Source: Desulfotomaculum sp.
GTDB lineage: Bacteria > Bacillota > Desulfotomaculia > Desulfotomaculales > Nap2-2B
DNA: 10,595 bases
Direction of reading: 5' to 3'
Assembly: GCA_003513005.1 (NCBI GenBank)
Contig: DOTD01000045.1
Coordinates: 1-10,595, forward strand
Shown here one piece after another: positions 1 through 7,145 of this stretch (the stretch's first letter is position 1; every line of letters begins with the position of its first letter). A program made the position numbers and the translations under genes. The notes under the pieces were generated by a model, which ran no database searches, was not told where the DNA came from, and saw nothing but the letters and a program-made list of their open reading frames with translations.

Positions 1-82
1 GCTGGGCCTTCCCGGGCCGGGTTCCCCCCGGCTATATTCCCCACGCCGAACTGGCGCCCCACCCTGTAACAGCTTACCATTA

Positions 83-153
83 TTTTCCTAGCAAGTCAAG
101 AACCGTCCCTTCTTGCTTTTCCTAGCAAGTCAAGAACCGTCCCTTCTTGCTAG
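83..153 (-). repeat. Tandem 34-base hairpin repeat (GGGACGGTTCTTG element), two copies
   Basis: Two perfect tandem copies of a 34-base unit lie at 83-116 and 117-150, and the match runs one base further. On the minus strand each carries the core AGGGACGGTTCTTGA. In the second copy the core forms the loop of a perfect 8-bp hairpin, CTAGCAAG (122-129) with CTTGCTAG (146-153). The first copy keeps 6 bp of it (90-95 with 112-117). A related hairpin with the same loop lies at 10344-10376 on the other strand. From memory, GGGACGGTTCT-type motifs are dispersed in Peptococcaceae genomes and resemble REP-like sequences; that link is inference. Confidence 0.8.
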
Positions 154-399
154 CTTGGTTGTGGCTATATACTTTTGATATTCCGCAAACAGGGCTTCTT
201 TGTATGCCGGCTCGGCGCATACGGGGATGTAATTTCTACACCCTACTATTTCTAACAGTTTCCGGGGGATTTCTTGATCCGGCAGGTCAAGTTCCCTTAC
301 ATCCATAAAAGCTTGCTCCAATCCCAAAAACCCGGTCATCTGGTCACCTATTTTCAGCTTGTAAACTATAGGCGCATTAGGATCACAGCAGTTACTCAT
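130..399 (-). CDS. Small cysteine-containing protein of unknown function, 3' end overlapping a repeat
   Basis: An 89-codon gene that I do not recognise. The ATG at 397-399 is preceded by the Shine-Dalgarno-like AAGGGG (about 410-415), so the start is well supported. The protein begins MSNCCDPNAP, with an adjacent Cys pair at residues 4-5 that could bind metal or take part in thiol chemistry (inference), and has further cysteines near residues 54 and 61. It has no signal peptide or membrane segment. The middle is acidic and leucine-rich, suggesting a compact helical domain. The last residues (about LARRDGS) and the TGA stop (130-132) are encoded by the second copy of the hairpin repeat, so the original C-terminus was probably a little different. 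It lies beyond the terminator of the rimO unit and is probably transcribed alone. Confidence 0.7.
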   Translation of the reverse strand: MSNCCDPNAPIVYKLKIGDQMTGFLGLEQAFMDVRELDLPDQEIPRKLLEIVGCRNYIPVCAEPAYKEALFAEYQKYIATTKLARRDGS

Positions 400-434
400 T
401 TATTATCTTCCCCTTCATATTTTCTGTTTAACTA

Positions 435-440
435 ATTATA
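435..440 (-). promoter_or_regulatory. Candidate -10 box for the 89-codon gene
   Basis: A perfect TATAAT on the minus strand lies 35 bases before the ATG at 399. No convincing -35 box is found at 16-18 bases: that place is the T-tract of the preceding terminator. The call therefore rests on the -10 box and position only. Confidence 0.3.
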
Positions 441-456
441 CGATAATCAGATTCAC

Positions 457-494
457 AAAAAAAAATAAAAAAGAAGGCCCGCTTTATAGCCGGC
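457..494 (-). terminator. Rho-independent terminator of the spoIIIE-rodZ-rimO unit
   Basis: On the minus strand, seven bases past the stop of the 501-1040 gene, GCCGGCT (488-494) pairs with AGCGGGC (477-483). This is a 7-bp stem with one G-G mismatch and a 4-base loop. It is followed by a long T-rich tract (457-475 on the plus strand is almost all A). Position and shape fit an intrinsic terminator closing the upstream operon. Confidence 0.8.
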
Positions 495-500
495 ACGTTT

Positions 501-1040
501 TTACTGCATAGCAGCCTGATTCGTCTTATTTGATGGGCGGGGAATTACCTCGTACAAATAATTGTTATCATGCCTCATCTGCAGATAGATCCGGTCCTGA
601 TCAATAAACACACTTGCTGTCGCGCCTCTTTCCGCCGCCTGTTTATTCACGTAGTCAAACATTTCCCGGTAGTTCCCTCTCATTACGGCCTCATAAGCCG
701 CAAACTGGCTGTAATAAAAAGCATCTTTCAACTGAACGTCGCGTTTGTCCCGAAGGACTAGCTCATAGAGCTTCACGCCCAGTATGTTCCGCACCCCCCT
801 GTCAAGCTCCCCGTAAGTGTCTTTCAGGTTCTCAACCGGAGCAAGCAGTACGGAAATTTGCACCAGGGATCCATCCCGGTTTATTTCAAATGCGTGGATA
901 TAACTCTGGCTTTTCAGAAAGTCCGCCAGGGGCTGTTCAACGCTGAACCTGTTAAACAGCCAGTGTGCGCCCCAGAAGACCACCAGGCTGGCCACCAGGA
1001 CCAGCAGGATTATAGGTATCCGCAAACCCCGCCAGGGCAT
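501..1040 (-). CDS. Membrane-anchored protein of unknown function downstream of rimO
   Basis: A 179-residue protein of unknown function. The start ATG (1038-1040) has an AGAAGGTGA Shine-Dalgarno about ten bases upstream, overlapping the end of rimO, and the gap to rimO is only 18 bases, so the two are very probably co-transcribed. After a short MPWRGLR leader, residues 8-30 form one hydrophobic helix with positive residues before it, which predicts an anchored protein with the rest outside the membrane. The remaining ~145 residues are soluble, mixed and without cysteines, and contain no motif I recognise. In Bacillus pgsA lies near this place in the cluster, but this protein is not PgsA: it has only one membrane segment and no CDP-alcohol phosphotransferase motif. 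It is the last gene before the terminator at 457-494. Confidence 0.85.
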   Translation of the reverse strand: MPWRGLRIPIILLVLVASLVVFWGAHWLFNRFSVEQPLADFLKSQSYIHAFEINRDGSLVQISVLLAPVENLKDTYGELDRGVRNILGVKLYELVLRDKRDVQLKDAFYYSQFAAYEAVMRGNYREMFDYVNKQAAERGATASVFIDQDRIYLQMRHDNNYLYEVIPRPSNKTNQAAMQ

Positions 1041-1058
1041 CCTCGATTCACCTTCTTT

Positions 1059-2390
1059 TTAAACCAGTTTTCCCAGAATATCATATTCGAGACCCCTGGT
1101 CACTAAAACATTTACAAAATCTCCGGCCCCGGGTCCGTGGTTTCCGGCTGTAAAATAGACTTTTCCGTCGACTTCAGGGCTGTCCGCTTCTGATCGGCCG
1201 AAGTATAAATTGCTTTTTTTATCTTTCCCATCCACGAGCACAGTTATTTTACCGCCAACCAAAGACTGGTTGTATTGAAGGGAAATCTGCCGCTGCAGAG
1301 CCATTGCCCGGTGGTAGCGTTCCTCTTTGATTTCTTCCGGAACCTGGCTCGCCATCAGCATAGCCGCTGTCCCCTCTTCAGGATAAAACTTAAAAACGCC
1401 GGCCCGCTCAAACGACATATTCTTCATGAAATCAATCAACTCTTCAAAATCCCGCTTGCTTTCACCAGGAAAACCAACCATGAAGGTCGTCCTCAAGGCA
1501 AGGCCGGGGATGGCTGCCCGCAGTTTTAAAATCAGCTTTCTAATTTCGGAAACGTTTTGGCGGCGGTTCATCCGGAGCAGTATTTCATCGCTGGCGTGCT
1601 GTATAGGGATGTCAAGATAACGGCAGATTTTTGGTTCACCGGCAAGGACATCAATAAGTTCCCCGGTGAAACGATCTGCCGAACAGTACATCAGTCGCAG
1701 CCAGGAAAGGTCCGTAATTTCTGCAAGACACTTGAGTAAATCCGCCAGCCGGTATTTGCCGTACAAATCAATCCCGTAACTGGATGTATCCTGGGCAATC
1801 AAGATAATCTCTTTCACACCCTGAGCCGCCAGCAGCCCAGCCTCTTCCTCAACGGATTCAATCGTCCGGCTCCTATAATGCCCCCTGATTGCCGGTATAA
1901 TGCAAAAAGCGCAGCGGCGGCTGCAGCCTTCGGCGATCTTCAGGTACGCGGTATGGGGAGGGGTTGCCCTTAATCTGGGCAGGGAGGATGTAATTTCATA
2001 CTGCGGCCCGCTTATCTCACAAAACCTTTCTCCGTCCAGAGCACGCTTGACAAGCCCGGCAACCTGCAGCACAGATCCTGTGCCAAAGAAACCGTCCACT
2101 TCGGGTAATTCCTCCAGAAGCTGTCTGCCGTAACGCTGCGGCATACAGCCACAGACAAGCAGAACCCGGCAGGCGCCGGATTTTTTATAACGGGAAAGCT
2201 CCAGGATATTTTTAATCGATTCCATCTGGGCCGGTTCAATAAAACTGCAGGTATTCACAATCAGGGCTTCAGCTTCTTCTTCGCTGCTGGTGATCTCAAA
2301 GCCGGCTTCTTTCAAAAGCCCAAGCATTATCTCGCTATCCACCAGGTTTTTTGCACAACCCAGGCTGATTAATCCAACCCGGTAAGACAT
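1059..2390 (-). CDS. rimO: Ribosomal protein S12 methylthiotransferase RimO
   Basis: RimO is a radical-SAM enzyme that adds a methylthio group to an aspartate of ribosomal protein S12, acting in the cytoplasm. The 443-residue length is normal for the family. The N-terminal UPF0004 domain has its three cluster cysteines at 12 (SLGCAKN), 48 (NTCSF) and 82 (CGCMPQ). The radical-SAM CX3CX2C motif is at 156, 160 and 163 (EGCSRRCAFC). A C-terminal TRAM domain covers roughly residues 375-443. The SLGCAKNLVDSE opening is typical of RimO rather than its tRNA-modifying relative MiaB. The ATG at 2388-2390 has a good AGGGAGAA site just upstream. It lies 48 bases after the RodZ-like gene and 18 bases before the next gene, within one unit. 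No broken or missing key residue is seen. Confidence 0.97.
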   Translation of the reverse strand: MSYRVGLISLGCAKNLVDSEIMLGLLKEAGFEITSSEEEAEALIVNTCSFIEPAQMESIKNILELSRYKKSGACRVLLVCGCMPQRYGRQLLEELPEVDGFFGTGSVLQVAGLVKRALDGERFCEISGPQYEITSSLPRLRATPPHTAYLKIAEGCSRRCAFCIIPAIRGHYRSRTIESVEEEAGLLAAQGVKEIILIAQDTSSYGIDLYGKYRLADLLKCLAEITDLSWLRLMYCSADRFTGELIDVLAGEPKICRYLDIPIQHASDEILLRMNRRQNVSEIRKLILKLRAAIPGLALRTTFMVGFPGESKRDFEELIDFMKNMSFERAGVFKFYPEEGTAAMLMASQVPEEIKEERYHRAMALQRQISLQYNQSLVGGKITVLVDGKDKKSNLYFGRSEADSPEVDGKVYFTAGNHGPGAGDFVNVLVTRGLEYDILGKLV

Positions 2391-2438
2391 GAAGTTCTCC
2401 CTTTCGCATTGTCCAAAAGGCGCTAAAACCTCCCGGCA

Positions 2439-3179
2439 TTATTTTTGCACAGTAAATTCTTTTTCGATTACTTCGTTCTTCTTACCTAAAAAACCGATTA
2501 TACGGCCGTTGACCGTGACCTTGACCGCCCCGGCGTTGCCAAGCTTTATTTTTATCCGTTCGCTTGCCTTAAAACTTATAGAATTTCCGGCAACAATAGT
2601 GCCTGTAAATTTAGTTACGCCATCCGAAACAACCCGCATCCAGCAGTTGCCGCCTGTTACGGCCAAGACAACGTTAAGTTCCTTTTGATTTACCGCAGCT
2701 GTTTTTTCCTGCCGGGTATTTTCCTTAGGGCTTTCAATTTTATCAGCGGGCTTGACAGTTTCCCGGCCGGAACCGTTTGATTTAACAATATTGGTATAAC
2801 CAGCCCAAACCAAATAACCGGCTAAAATTATTATTACAGCAAATGCTATACAATAGGCTGCTTTTTTAAACTTTTTTGCAGATAAGGATTCTTTGGGCGG
2901 AAAATGAAAATCTGCCGGGGCATGCTCTTCCGACAGGTCATTTATTTCAACCGGGCTTTGTTTTTCAAATTCCAACAGAAGTTCCCCGGCATCTAAATCC
3001 AAAAGCCGCGCATAACTCCGTAAAAAGCCCCTGGTATAAACACCCCCGGGAAGAACGTCAAAAGAATTGTCTTCAATAGCTTTGATGTACCTTAAGCTAA
3101 TCTTTGTTTGTCGCGCGACATCTTCCAACGACAAACCGCGGGCTTCCCTGGCCTTTCGAAAGGTTTCCCCGGTTTCCAA
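2439..3179 (-). CDS. RodZ-like cell-shape protein (HTH_25, one membrane helix, DUF4115)
   Basis: With the TTG start at 3177-3179 the protein has 246 residues and begins METGETFRKAREARGLSLEDVA, the usual opening of RodZ-like proteins. This start has AGGGGT (3187-3192) seven bases upstream. The frame is open further to a TTG at 3243-3245, but that start lacks a Shine-Dalgarno and would add 22 atypical residues. Domains: Cro/CI-type helix-turn-helix (about 5-68), a charged linker, one membrane helix (about 107-128, CIAFAVIIILAGYLVWAG), a low-complexity linker and a beta-rich DUF4115 domain (about 166-244). RodZ ties MreB filaments to the membrane in rod-shaped cells; the Bacillus homologue YmfM also lies downstream of spoIIIE. 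The place of the membrane helix between cytoplasmic HTH and external DUF4115 fits the family. It is encoded between spoIIIE and rimO and probably has its own promoter. Confidence 0.92.
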   Translation of the reverse strand: METGETFRKAREARGLSLEDVARQTKISLRYIKAIEDNSFDVLPGGVYTRGFLRSYARLLDLDAGELLLEFEKQSPVEINDLSEEHAPADFHFPPKESLSAKKFKKAAYCIAFAVIIILAGYLVWAGYTNIVKSNGSGRETVKPADKIESPKENTRQEKTAAVNQKELNVVLAVTGGNCWMRVVSDGVTKFTGTIVAGNSISFKASERIKIKLGNAGAVKVTVNGRIIGFLGKKNEVIEKEFTVQK

Positions 3180-3186
3180 TAGGCCC

Positions 3187-3192
3187 ACCCCT
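3187..3192 (-). promoter_or_regulatory. Shine-Dalgarno deciding the TTG start of the RodZ-like gene
   Basis: AGGGGT on the minus strand sits seven bases before TTG 3177-3179. No comparable site precedes the farther TTG at 3243-3245. Confidence 0.65.
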
Positions 3193-3212
3193 AACTGAAG
3201 GTCTGCGGTATT

Positions 3213-3241
3213 ATCGTATTCCTTAAACCTGGAATAGTCAA
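3213..3241 (-). promoter_or_regulatory. Candidate sigma-A promoter for rodZ-rimO
   Basis: On the minus strand TTGACT (3236-3241, five of six consensus bases) is followed after exactly 17 bases by TACGAT (3213-3218, four of six). It lies in the 69-base gap between spoIIIE and the preferred rodZ start, 33 bases before that start. It would let rodZ, rimO and the small membrane gene be expressed without spoIIIE. Seen in the sequence; activity is inference. Confidence 0.4.
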
Positions 3242-3248
3242 ACAATTT

Positions 3249-5498
3249 TTACTGTTTATGAAACGTTTCCTGATATTGATCGAGGGTCATCAGAACCACC
3301 CTGGGCTTGTTCCCCTCCGAACCGCCCACGATTCCCCTTCTTTCCATGATATCGATCAAGCGCGCCGCTCTTGTGTAACCTATACGCAGGCGCCTCTGTA
3401 AAAGTGAGACGGAACCGTGGCCGGCTTCAATCAAGAATTCCACCGCACGGGGTAAAAGCTCATCTTCGAATTCCTGGGAATTCTCCTTTGAGTTCGTTTC
3501 CCCGATCAGACGTCCCTCGTAATTGGGACAGGCCTGCTTTTTCAGAAAGGAAACCAGCGATTCCACTTCCTGATCGGAGAGAAAGGCGCCCTGCAAACGG
3601 ACGGGTTTTGCCGCCCCGACAGGGTAAAAGAGCATGTCCCCCCTTCCCAGCAGCTTTTCGGCGCCTGCCATATCCAGAATCGTCCTGGAATCAATTTGCG
3701 AAGAAACCGCAAATGAGATACGTGACGGAATATTCGCTTTGATCATACCGGTGATCACATCCACCGAAGGGCGCTGCGTCGCGACCACAAGGTGGATTCC
3801 CGCCGCCCTGGCCATCTGGGCGAGGCGGCAGATGGCGTCTTCAACATCTGCCGGGGCGATCATCATTAAATCAGCCAGTTCGTCGATAATGACCACCAAA
3901 AAGGGTATTGTCTTCCTTTCTTCCTCCTGTCCGTCCCTGGATTCGAAGCTGTAAGGGAGGTTATTATACCGGTTGATGTCCCTCACCCCGGCAGAAGCGA
4001 ACAGCTCATACCTTCGCTCCATCTCTTTGACTGCCCAACGCAGGGAAGTAGCAGCTTTGCGCGGCTCCGTAACAACCGGAGAAACGAGGTGGGGTATACC
4101 GTCGTAAGTACTCAGTTCAACCATTTTAGGGTCAATAATCAGGAACTTGACCTTATCGGGCGGAGCTTTAAACAAAATGCTGGCAATCAATATATTCAAG
4201 CAGACACTTTTCCCCGAACCCGTAGCCCCCGCAATTAAAAGATGGGGCATCTGAGCCAGGTCGGCGACGATGGGGTTGCCTGCAATATCCTTGCCCAGGG
4301 CTACCGTCAGACAGGAAGCCGATTTTTGGAACTCATCGGTTTCCAGCAGTTCTCGCAATGGAACCATGGAAATTTCCCGGTTGGGCACTTCTATTCCAAC
4401 CGCCGCTTTGCCCGGAATCGGGGCTTCGATGCGTACATCGGGAGCAGCCATACACAAGGCGATATCGTCGGAAAGGCTTACAATCCTGCTTACCTTGACA
4501 CCTGCAGGCGGCTGTATTTCGTAGCGAGTTATCGTCGGCCCTCTGGATACCTGGGTTACTCTCGCCTTTACACCAAAACTCTGCAGGGTTTCTTCCAGCG
4601 TACGGATACTTTCCGTGATATCCTTGCTTACCCGCCTGACTTTCGGGCGAACCTGCCTGGCCAGAATATTTAAAGTAGGCAGCTGATAAGATATGTTCTC
4701 GGTTGTCGCCAGGGGTTCCAACTCACCAGGCAGAAAAACGGCCGGCAAACCTTCATCACCGTACTGGTTCCTGTTCTCGTTATAGTAAGTAATCACCGGG
4801 GCTCTGACATCTTTCGCAAAGGCTGGCGCGGGATTGTCTTTTTTCCCGCCTGCATTCCCCTCTTCGTCGAATTCTTCCGCTTCAATTCCACTCTGATCAA
4901 TGATTACCGGGGGAGAGGGGGGAATATCAGGGATTTCAATTTCTTCTTCAGTAAAAAGAAAATTCAGGAAGAACTGCTTGAAACGCGCATAGAGTATGCT
5001 AAAACGGATGACTGACCTTTTGATAAGCATGTTGAGACTTATATTGACGCTGAGCAGTATACCGACTAGTGCAAGTGTGAATAAAACAACATAAGTCCCC
5101 GTCAGGCCGAATGAACGCTTTAACACGAAGCTGCAAATCGCCCCTATAATCCCCCCGCCTTTCCCCTTCAGACCCGCATCCAGGGCGTGCGAAGGCGGGA
5201 TCATCAGATGAATGATTGTTAAAACCACTATAAAAATTAAAAGCCCGCCATAGAAGCGAGGAATTACTTTTAGCTGGCTTTTCAATAAGAGCAGGCGAAG
5301 TCCGAAAAAGACCAGCAGTACGGGAAAAACATAGCGCCCCTCACCGGTTATCCCGCGCAAAATACGCTCGACCAACCTGCTGACCAGCCCTACGGAGGGA
5401 TTAAACAGGCTGATTAAGCAGAGAACAGCCACGGTGAGAAAAATTATCCCCATTATTTCGTACTTTTGCTGTTCCTTGGCCTGCCTGGAAATTGCCAA
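3249..5498 (-). CDS. spoIIIE: DNA translocase FtsK/SpoIIIE
   Basis: An ATP-driven double-stranded DNA pump that moves chromosomes through the division or sporulation septum. With the TTG start at 5496-5498 it has 749 residues, close to Bacillus SpoIIIE. That TTG has AGGGG (5508-5512) nine bases upstream; the farther TTG at 5505-5507 directly abuts the same site and is unlikely. Four membrane helices occupy about residues 12-33, 54-74, 82-102 and 130-155. A charged, proline-rich linker follows, to about residue 270. The motor has Walker A GATGSGKS (about 424-431) and Walker B VVIIDELADLM (about 535-545), then the family-typical ATQRPSVDVITG. The C-terminal winged-helix gamma domain (about 680-737) reads specific DNA sequences to set direction. 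All key motifs are intact. FtsK and SpoIIIE are hard to tell apart by sequence; the neighbours favour the SpoIIIE role. Confidence 0.95.
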   Translation of the reverse strand: MAISRQAKEQQKYEIMGIIFLTVAVLCLISLFNPSVGLVSRLVERILRGITGEGRYVFPVLLVFFGLRLLLLKSQLKVIPRFYGGLLIFIVVLTIIHLMIPPSHALDAGLKGKGGGIIGAICSFVLKRSFGLTGTYVVLFTLALVGILLSVNISLNMLIKRSVIRFSILYARFKQFFLNFLFTEEEIEIPDIPPSPPVIIDQSGIEAEEFDEEGNAGGKKDNPAPAFAKDVRAPVITYYNENRNQYGDEGLPAVFLPGELEPLATTENISYQLPTLNILARQVRPKVRRVSKDITESIRTLEETLQSFGVKARVTQVSRGPTITRYEIQPPAGVKVSRIVSLSDDIALCMAAPDVRIEAPIPGKAAVGIEVPNREISMVPLRELLETDEFQKSASCLTVALGKDIAGNPIVADLAQMPHLLIAGATGSGKSVCLNILIASILFKAPPDKVKFLIIDPKMVELSTYDGIPHLVSPVVTEPRKAATSLRWAVKEMERRYELFASAGVRDINRYNNLPYSFESRDGQEEERKTIPFLVVIIDELADLMMIAPADVEDAICRLAQMARAAGIHLVVATQRPSVDVITGMIKANIPSRISFAVSSQIDSRTILDMAGAEKLLGRGDMLFYPVGAAKPVRLQGAFLSDQEVESLVSFLKKQACPNYEGRLIGETNSKENSQEFEDELLPRAVEFLIEAGHGSVSLLQRRLRIGYTRAARLIDIMERRGIVGGSEGNKPRVVLMTLDQYQETFHKQ

Positions 5499-5507
5499 AA
5501 AAATCAA

Positions 5508-5512
5508 CCCCT
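5508..5512 (-). promoter_or_regulatory. Shine-Dalgarno deciding the spoIIIE start
   Basis: AGGGG on the minus strand is nine bases from TTG 5496-5498 but zero bases from TTG 5505-5507, so the inner TTG is the credible start. AT-rich sequence upstream has TATAAA-like boxes (near 5550) but no clear -35, so I do not call a spoIIIE promoter. Confidence 0.65.
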
Positions 5513-6065
5513 AGCAGTTATATACTACATGCGATAACAGATTCCTGCATTTATACTATATTTTACCAGTTAGGATTCTATTACCTTATTTCATACTGCA
5601 CGGGATTGTTTGTTGCATTAGGAAGCTCAACTGTCTACGTGCTCATGTTTACCTCAGGCCGCCGTTGTCACGGTTCGCTCAGGTGCTCCGTACCGGCAAC
5701 GCCAACGGTTCGCTTCGGACAGAACCAGGCGGCGCTGCAAAGGCGGCATGGCAGGCGCGAGATACACCGAGCATTAAATCCCCGGCATCACAAAGTCTTT
5801 TCAAGAAACCTTGAGTGCGCCGCTGGTTTCGCACCGCGGTTTAAGTAACCGAAGCTTCACCGGTCGCTGCAGCGGCACTCCGCAATATTGCTCACCTGTG
5901 AACAACGACGACCTTTAACCCCCCGGCTAAGGTTTTAACTCGGCGCTAATGCGCCTCAAACACTTTCCTCGCTTATCCTCGGGTTATCTCGTTCTTTGGA
6001 TGAAGGCTCAAAATCGCACTTAAGGCATTGACCTTCCTTTAAGCCTGTTTTTGGAGCATGAATAT
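5513..6065. other. Gene-free, palindrome-rich region between uppP and spoIIIE
   Basis: No credible gene is seen in about 550 bases. The 5513-5620 part is AT-rich and should hold the spoIIIE promoter. From about 5650 to 5960 the sequence becomes GC-rich and full of self-complementary stretches. GCCGCC (5658-5663) can pair with GGCGGC (5728-5733), enclosing two smaller hairpins: CGGT/ACCG at 5671-5695 and GGTTC/GAACC at 5707-5726. Further on are ACCGCGGT (5833-5840), CGCTGCAGCG (5865-5874), GCAATATTGC (5882-5891), GGTCG/CGACC (5862-5866 with 5909-5913) and GGCGC/GCGCC around a TAAT loop (5942-5955). A weak hairpin (6019-6025 with 6036-6043) just beyond uppP may end its transcript but lacks a proper T-tract. 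This could be a structured RNA, a dispersed repeat or the non-coding part of a mobile element; I recognise none of these. Confidence 0.5.
5621..5655 (+). repeat. Degenerate 35-base direct repeat, copy A
   Basis: It matches 7303-7337 at 29 of 35 positions without gaps; five of the six differences are transitions. The shared core includes TCAACTG, GTGC, CATGTT and ACCTC. The two copies flank uppP in the same orientation. Origin unknown; possibly the ends of related mobile elements. Confidence 0.6.
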
Positions 6066-6848
6066 TTATCCTCTTAATGCAAACGCTATTACGGCAGCCC
6101 CCAGCAGCAGGCGGTAGACGATAAAAATGCCAAAGTTGTGACGGACAAGATAATCCAGCAGGAACTTGATTGATAAAAAGCCGACTACCGCAGAGACAAC
6201 CATGCCTGTAAAAAACGGCACATTAAGGTCTCCGGGTGTGATTTTGGAAAACTGGGCAACCCCGGCGCCGAGAACAATCGGAGTAGAAAGTAAAAAGGAG
6301 AAGCGGGCTGATTCACTTCTTTTAAGTCCCAGAAGAAGGCCTGCCGTCATCGTAATCCCTGCCCTGGAAACACCGGGTATAATTGCCAGCGCCTGGGATA
6401 CACCAATCAAAAGGCCTCCTCCAAAGCCCATCTGTTCAAGTCTTTTCCTTTTTGAAGAGCAGGAATCAACAACAAACAGAACAATTCCCATCGCGATAAG
6501 CATAAACCCAATTAACAAAGGTGTCCGGAAAACAGTTTCCGCCTGCTTTTCAAGGAAGTATCCAAACAGGGCGCCGGGTACTGTGGCTGCAACCAGGGTC
6601 CAGAAAAGCCGCCCCTGACTTGCTGAAGGCCGTCTGAAACCATCCTTGATCAGGATAAGCCAGTCCTTCCAGAAAAACGCCACCAGGGCCACCAGCGTAC
6701 CGACATGCAGGGCTACGTCAAAAGTAAGCCCGGGGTCAGGCCAGCCAAAAAACCAGGGGACCAGTACCAGGTGAGCTGAGCTGGAAATGGGCAGAAACTC
6801 CCCCAACCCCTGCACAACGCCTAAAATAACCGCTTCTACAAACGACAA
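6066..6848 (-). CDS. uppP: Undecaprenyl-diphosphatase UppP (BacA family)
   Basis: An integral membrane phosphatase that turns undecaprenyl diphosphate into the monophosphate, recycling the lipid carrier for peptidoglycan and other wall polymers; high levels confer bacitracin resistance. Both family signatures are present: GLGEFLPISSSAHL near the N-terminus (about residues 14-27) and PGVSRAG (about 158-164, where SRSG is more usual). Several hydrophobic helices span the rest, and the length is about 260 residues, normal for the family. The TTG at 6846-6848 is preferred because AAGGG (6857-6861) lies eight bases upstream. The farther GTG at 6855-6857 overlaps that site and is unlikely. The gene stands alone, with a promoter at 6893-6919, between two gene-free regions. 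No damage is seen. Confidence 0.94.
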   Translation of the reverse strand: MSFVEAVILGVVQGLGEFLPISSSAHLVLVPWFFGWPDPGLTFDVALHVGTLVALVAFFWKDWLILIKDGFRRPSASQGRLFWTLVAATVPGALFGYFLEKQAETVFRTPLLIGFMLIAMGIVLFVVDSCSSKRKRLEQMGFGGGLLIGVSQALAIIPGVSRAGITMTAGLLLGLKRSESARFSFLLSTPIVLGAGVAQFSKITPGDLNVPFFTGMVVSAVVGFLSIKFLLDYLVRHNFGIFIVYRLLLGAAVIAFALRG

Positions 6849-6856
6849 CCGAACCA

Positions 6857-6861
6857 CCCTT
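6857..6861 (-). promoter_or_regulatory. Shine-Dalgarno deciding the TTG start of uppP
   Basis: AAGGG on the minus strand is eight bases before TTG 6846-6848 and overlaps the alternative GTG at 6855-6857. Confidence 0.55.
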
Positions 6862-6892
6862 ACTTTAACTTTTTTTCAATCGACCCATGGAA

Positions 6893-6919
6893 ATTATAAG
6901 TAAAACAACATCCTGTCAA
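6893..6919 (-). promoter_or_regulatory. uppP promoter
   Basis: On the minus strand a perfect TTGACA (6914-6919) and a perfect TATAAT (6893-6898) are separated by 15 bases, shorter than the usual 17. The -10 box lies about 45 bases before the preferred uppP start. Two perfect hexamers are good evidence; the short spacer suggests weaker or regulated activity (inference). Confidence 0.6.
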
Positions 6920-7018
6920 TGATAACATAAAAAGCTAAGAAATTACTTTCTTTATGACGGCAATTTAAAGTCCATACAGTATACTCAGACCTGCCCTAAG
7001 GATCCGTAACAAAATAAC

Positions 7019-7144
7019 TCATAACTGCTCTTGAGGGTGTATTGCGTAATTCCAATCACCATGGAACTCGGAGCGCTCCAAGCGCACAGTATTAAGTTCG
7101 GCATCGGACACCCGCACGCCGGTCGGGTACTCGTTGTTATCGTG
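7019..7144 (-). pseudogene. C-terminal remnant of an ISAzo13-family transposase
   Basis: The minus strand from 7144 down to the TGA at 7019-7021 encodes 41 residues including NEYPTGVRVSDAEL and SEFHGDWNYAIHP. These resemble the C-terminal end of ISAzo13-family (Pfam DDE_Tnp_ISAZ013, 'Rhodopirellula transposase') proteins, which I recall ending with NEYPTGIKISD and FHGEWNYTI. The match comes from memory of the family, not a search. Upstream the frame enters the GGGGTCAGGCTTG motif and meets a stop, so everything N-terminal, including the DDE catalytic core, is missing. No start codon or Shine-Dalgarno belongs to it. It is the dead end of an insertion sequence. The opposite strand here also reads open, but that frame is a shadow. 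Confidence 0.7.
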
Positions 7145-7145
7145 T

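Noticed and set aside
1..69. GC-rich left edge with an open plus-strand frame ending in TAA at 67-69
   Set aside because: Only 22 codons are visible and they are low-complexity and proline-rich; the minus strand is also open. It may be the end of a gene outside the window, but nothing supports that.
5492..5848. 118-codon plus-strand open frame across the spoIIIE upstream region
   Set aside because: No Shine-Dalgarno, begins inside spoIIIE on the other strand, and runs through the palindrome-rich non-coding segment; composition is not protein-like.
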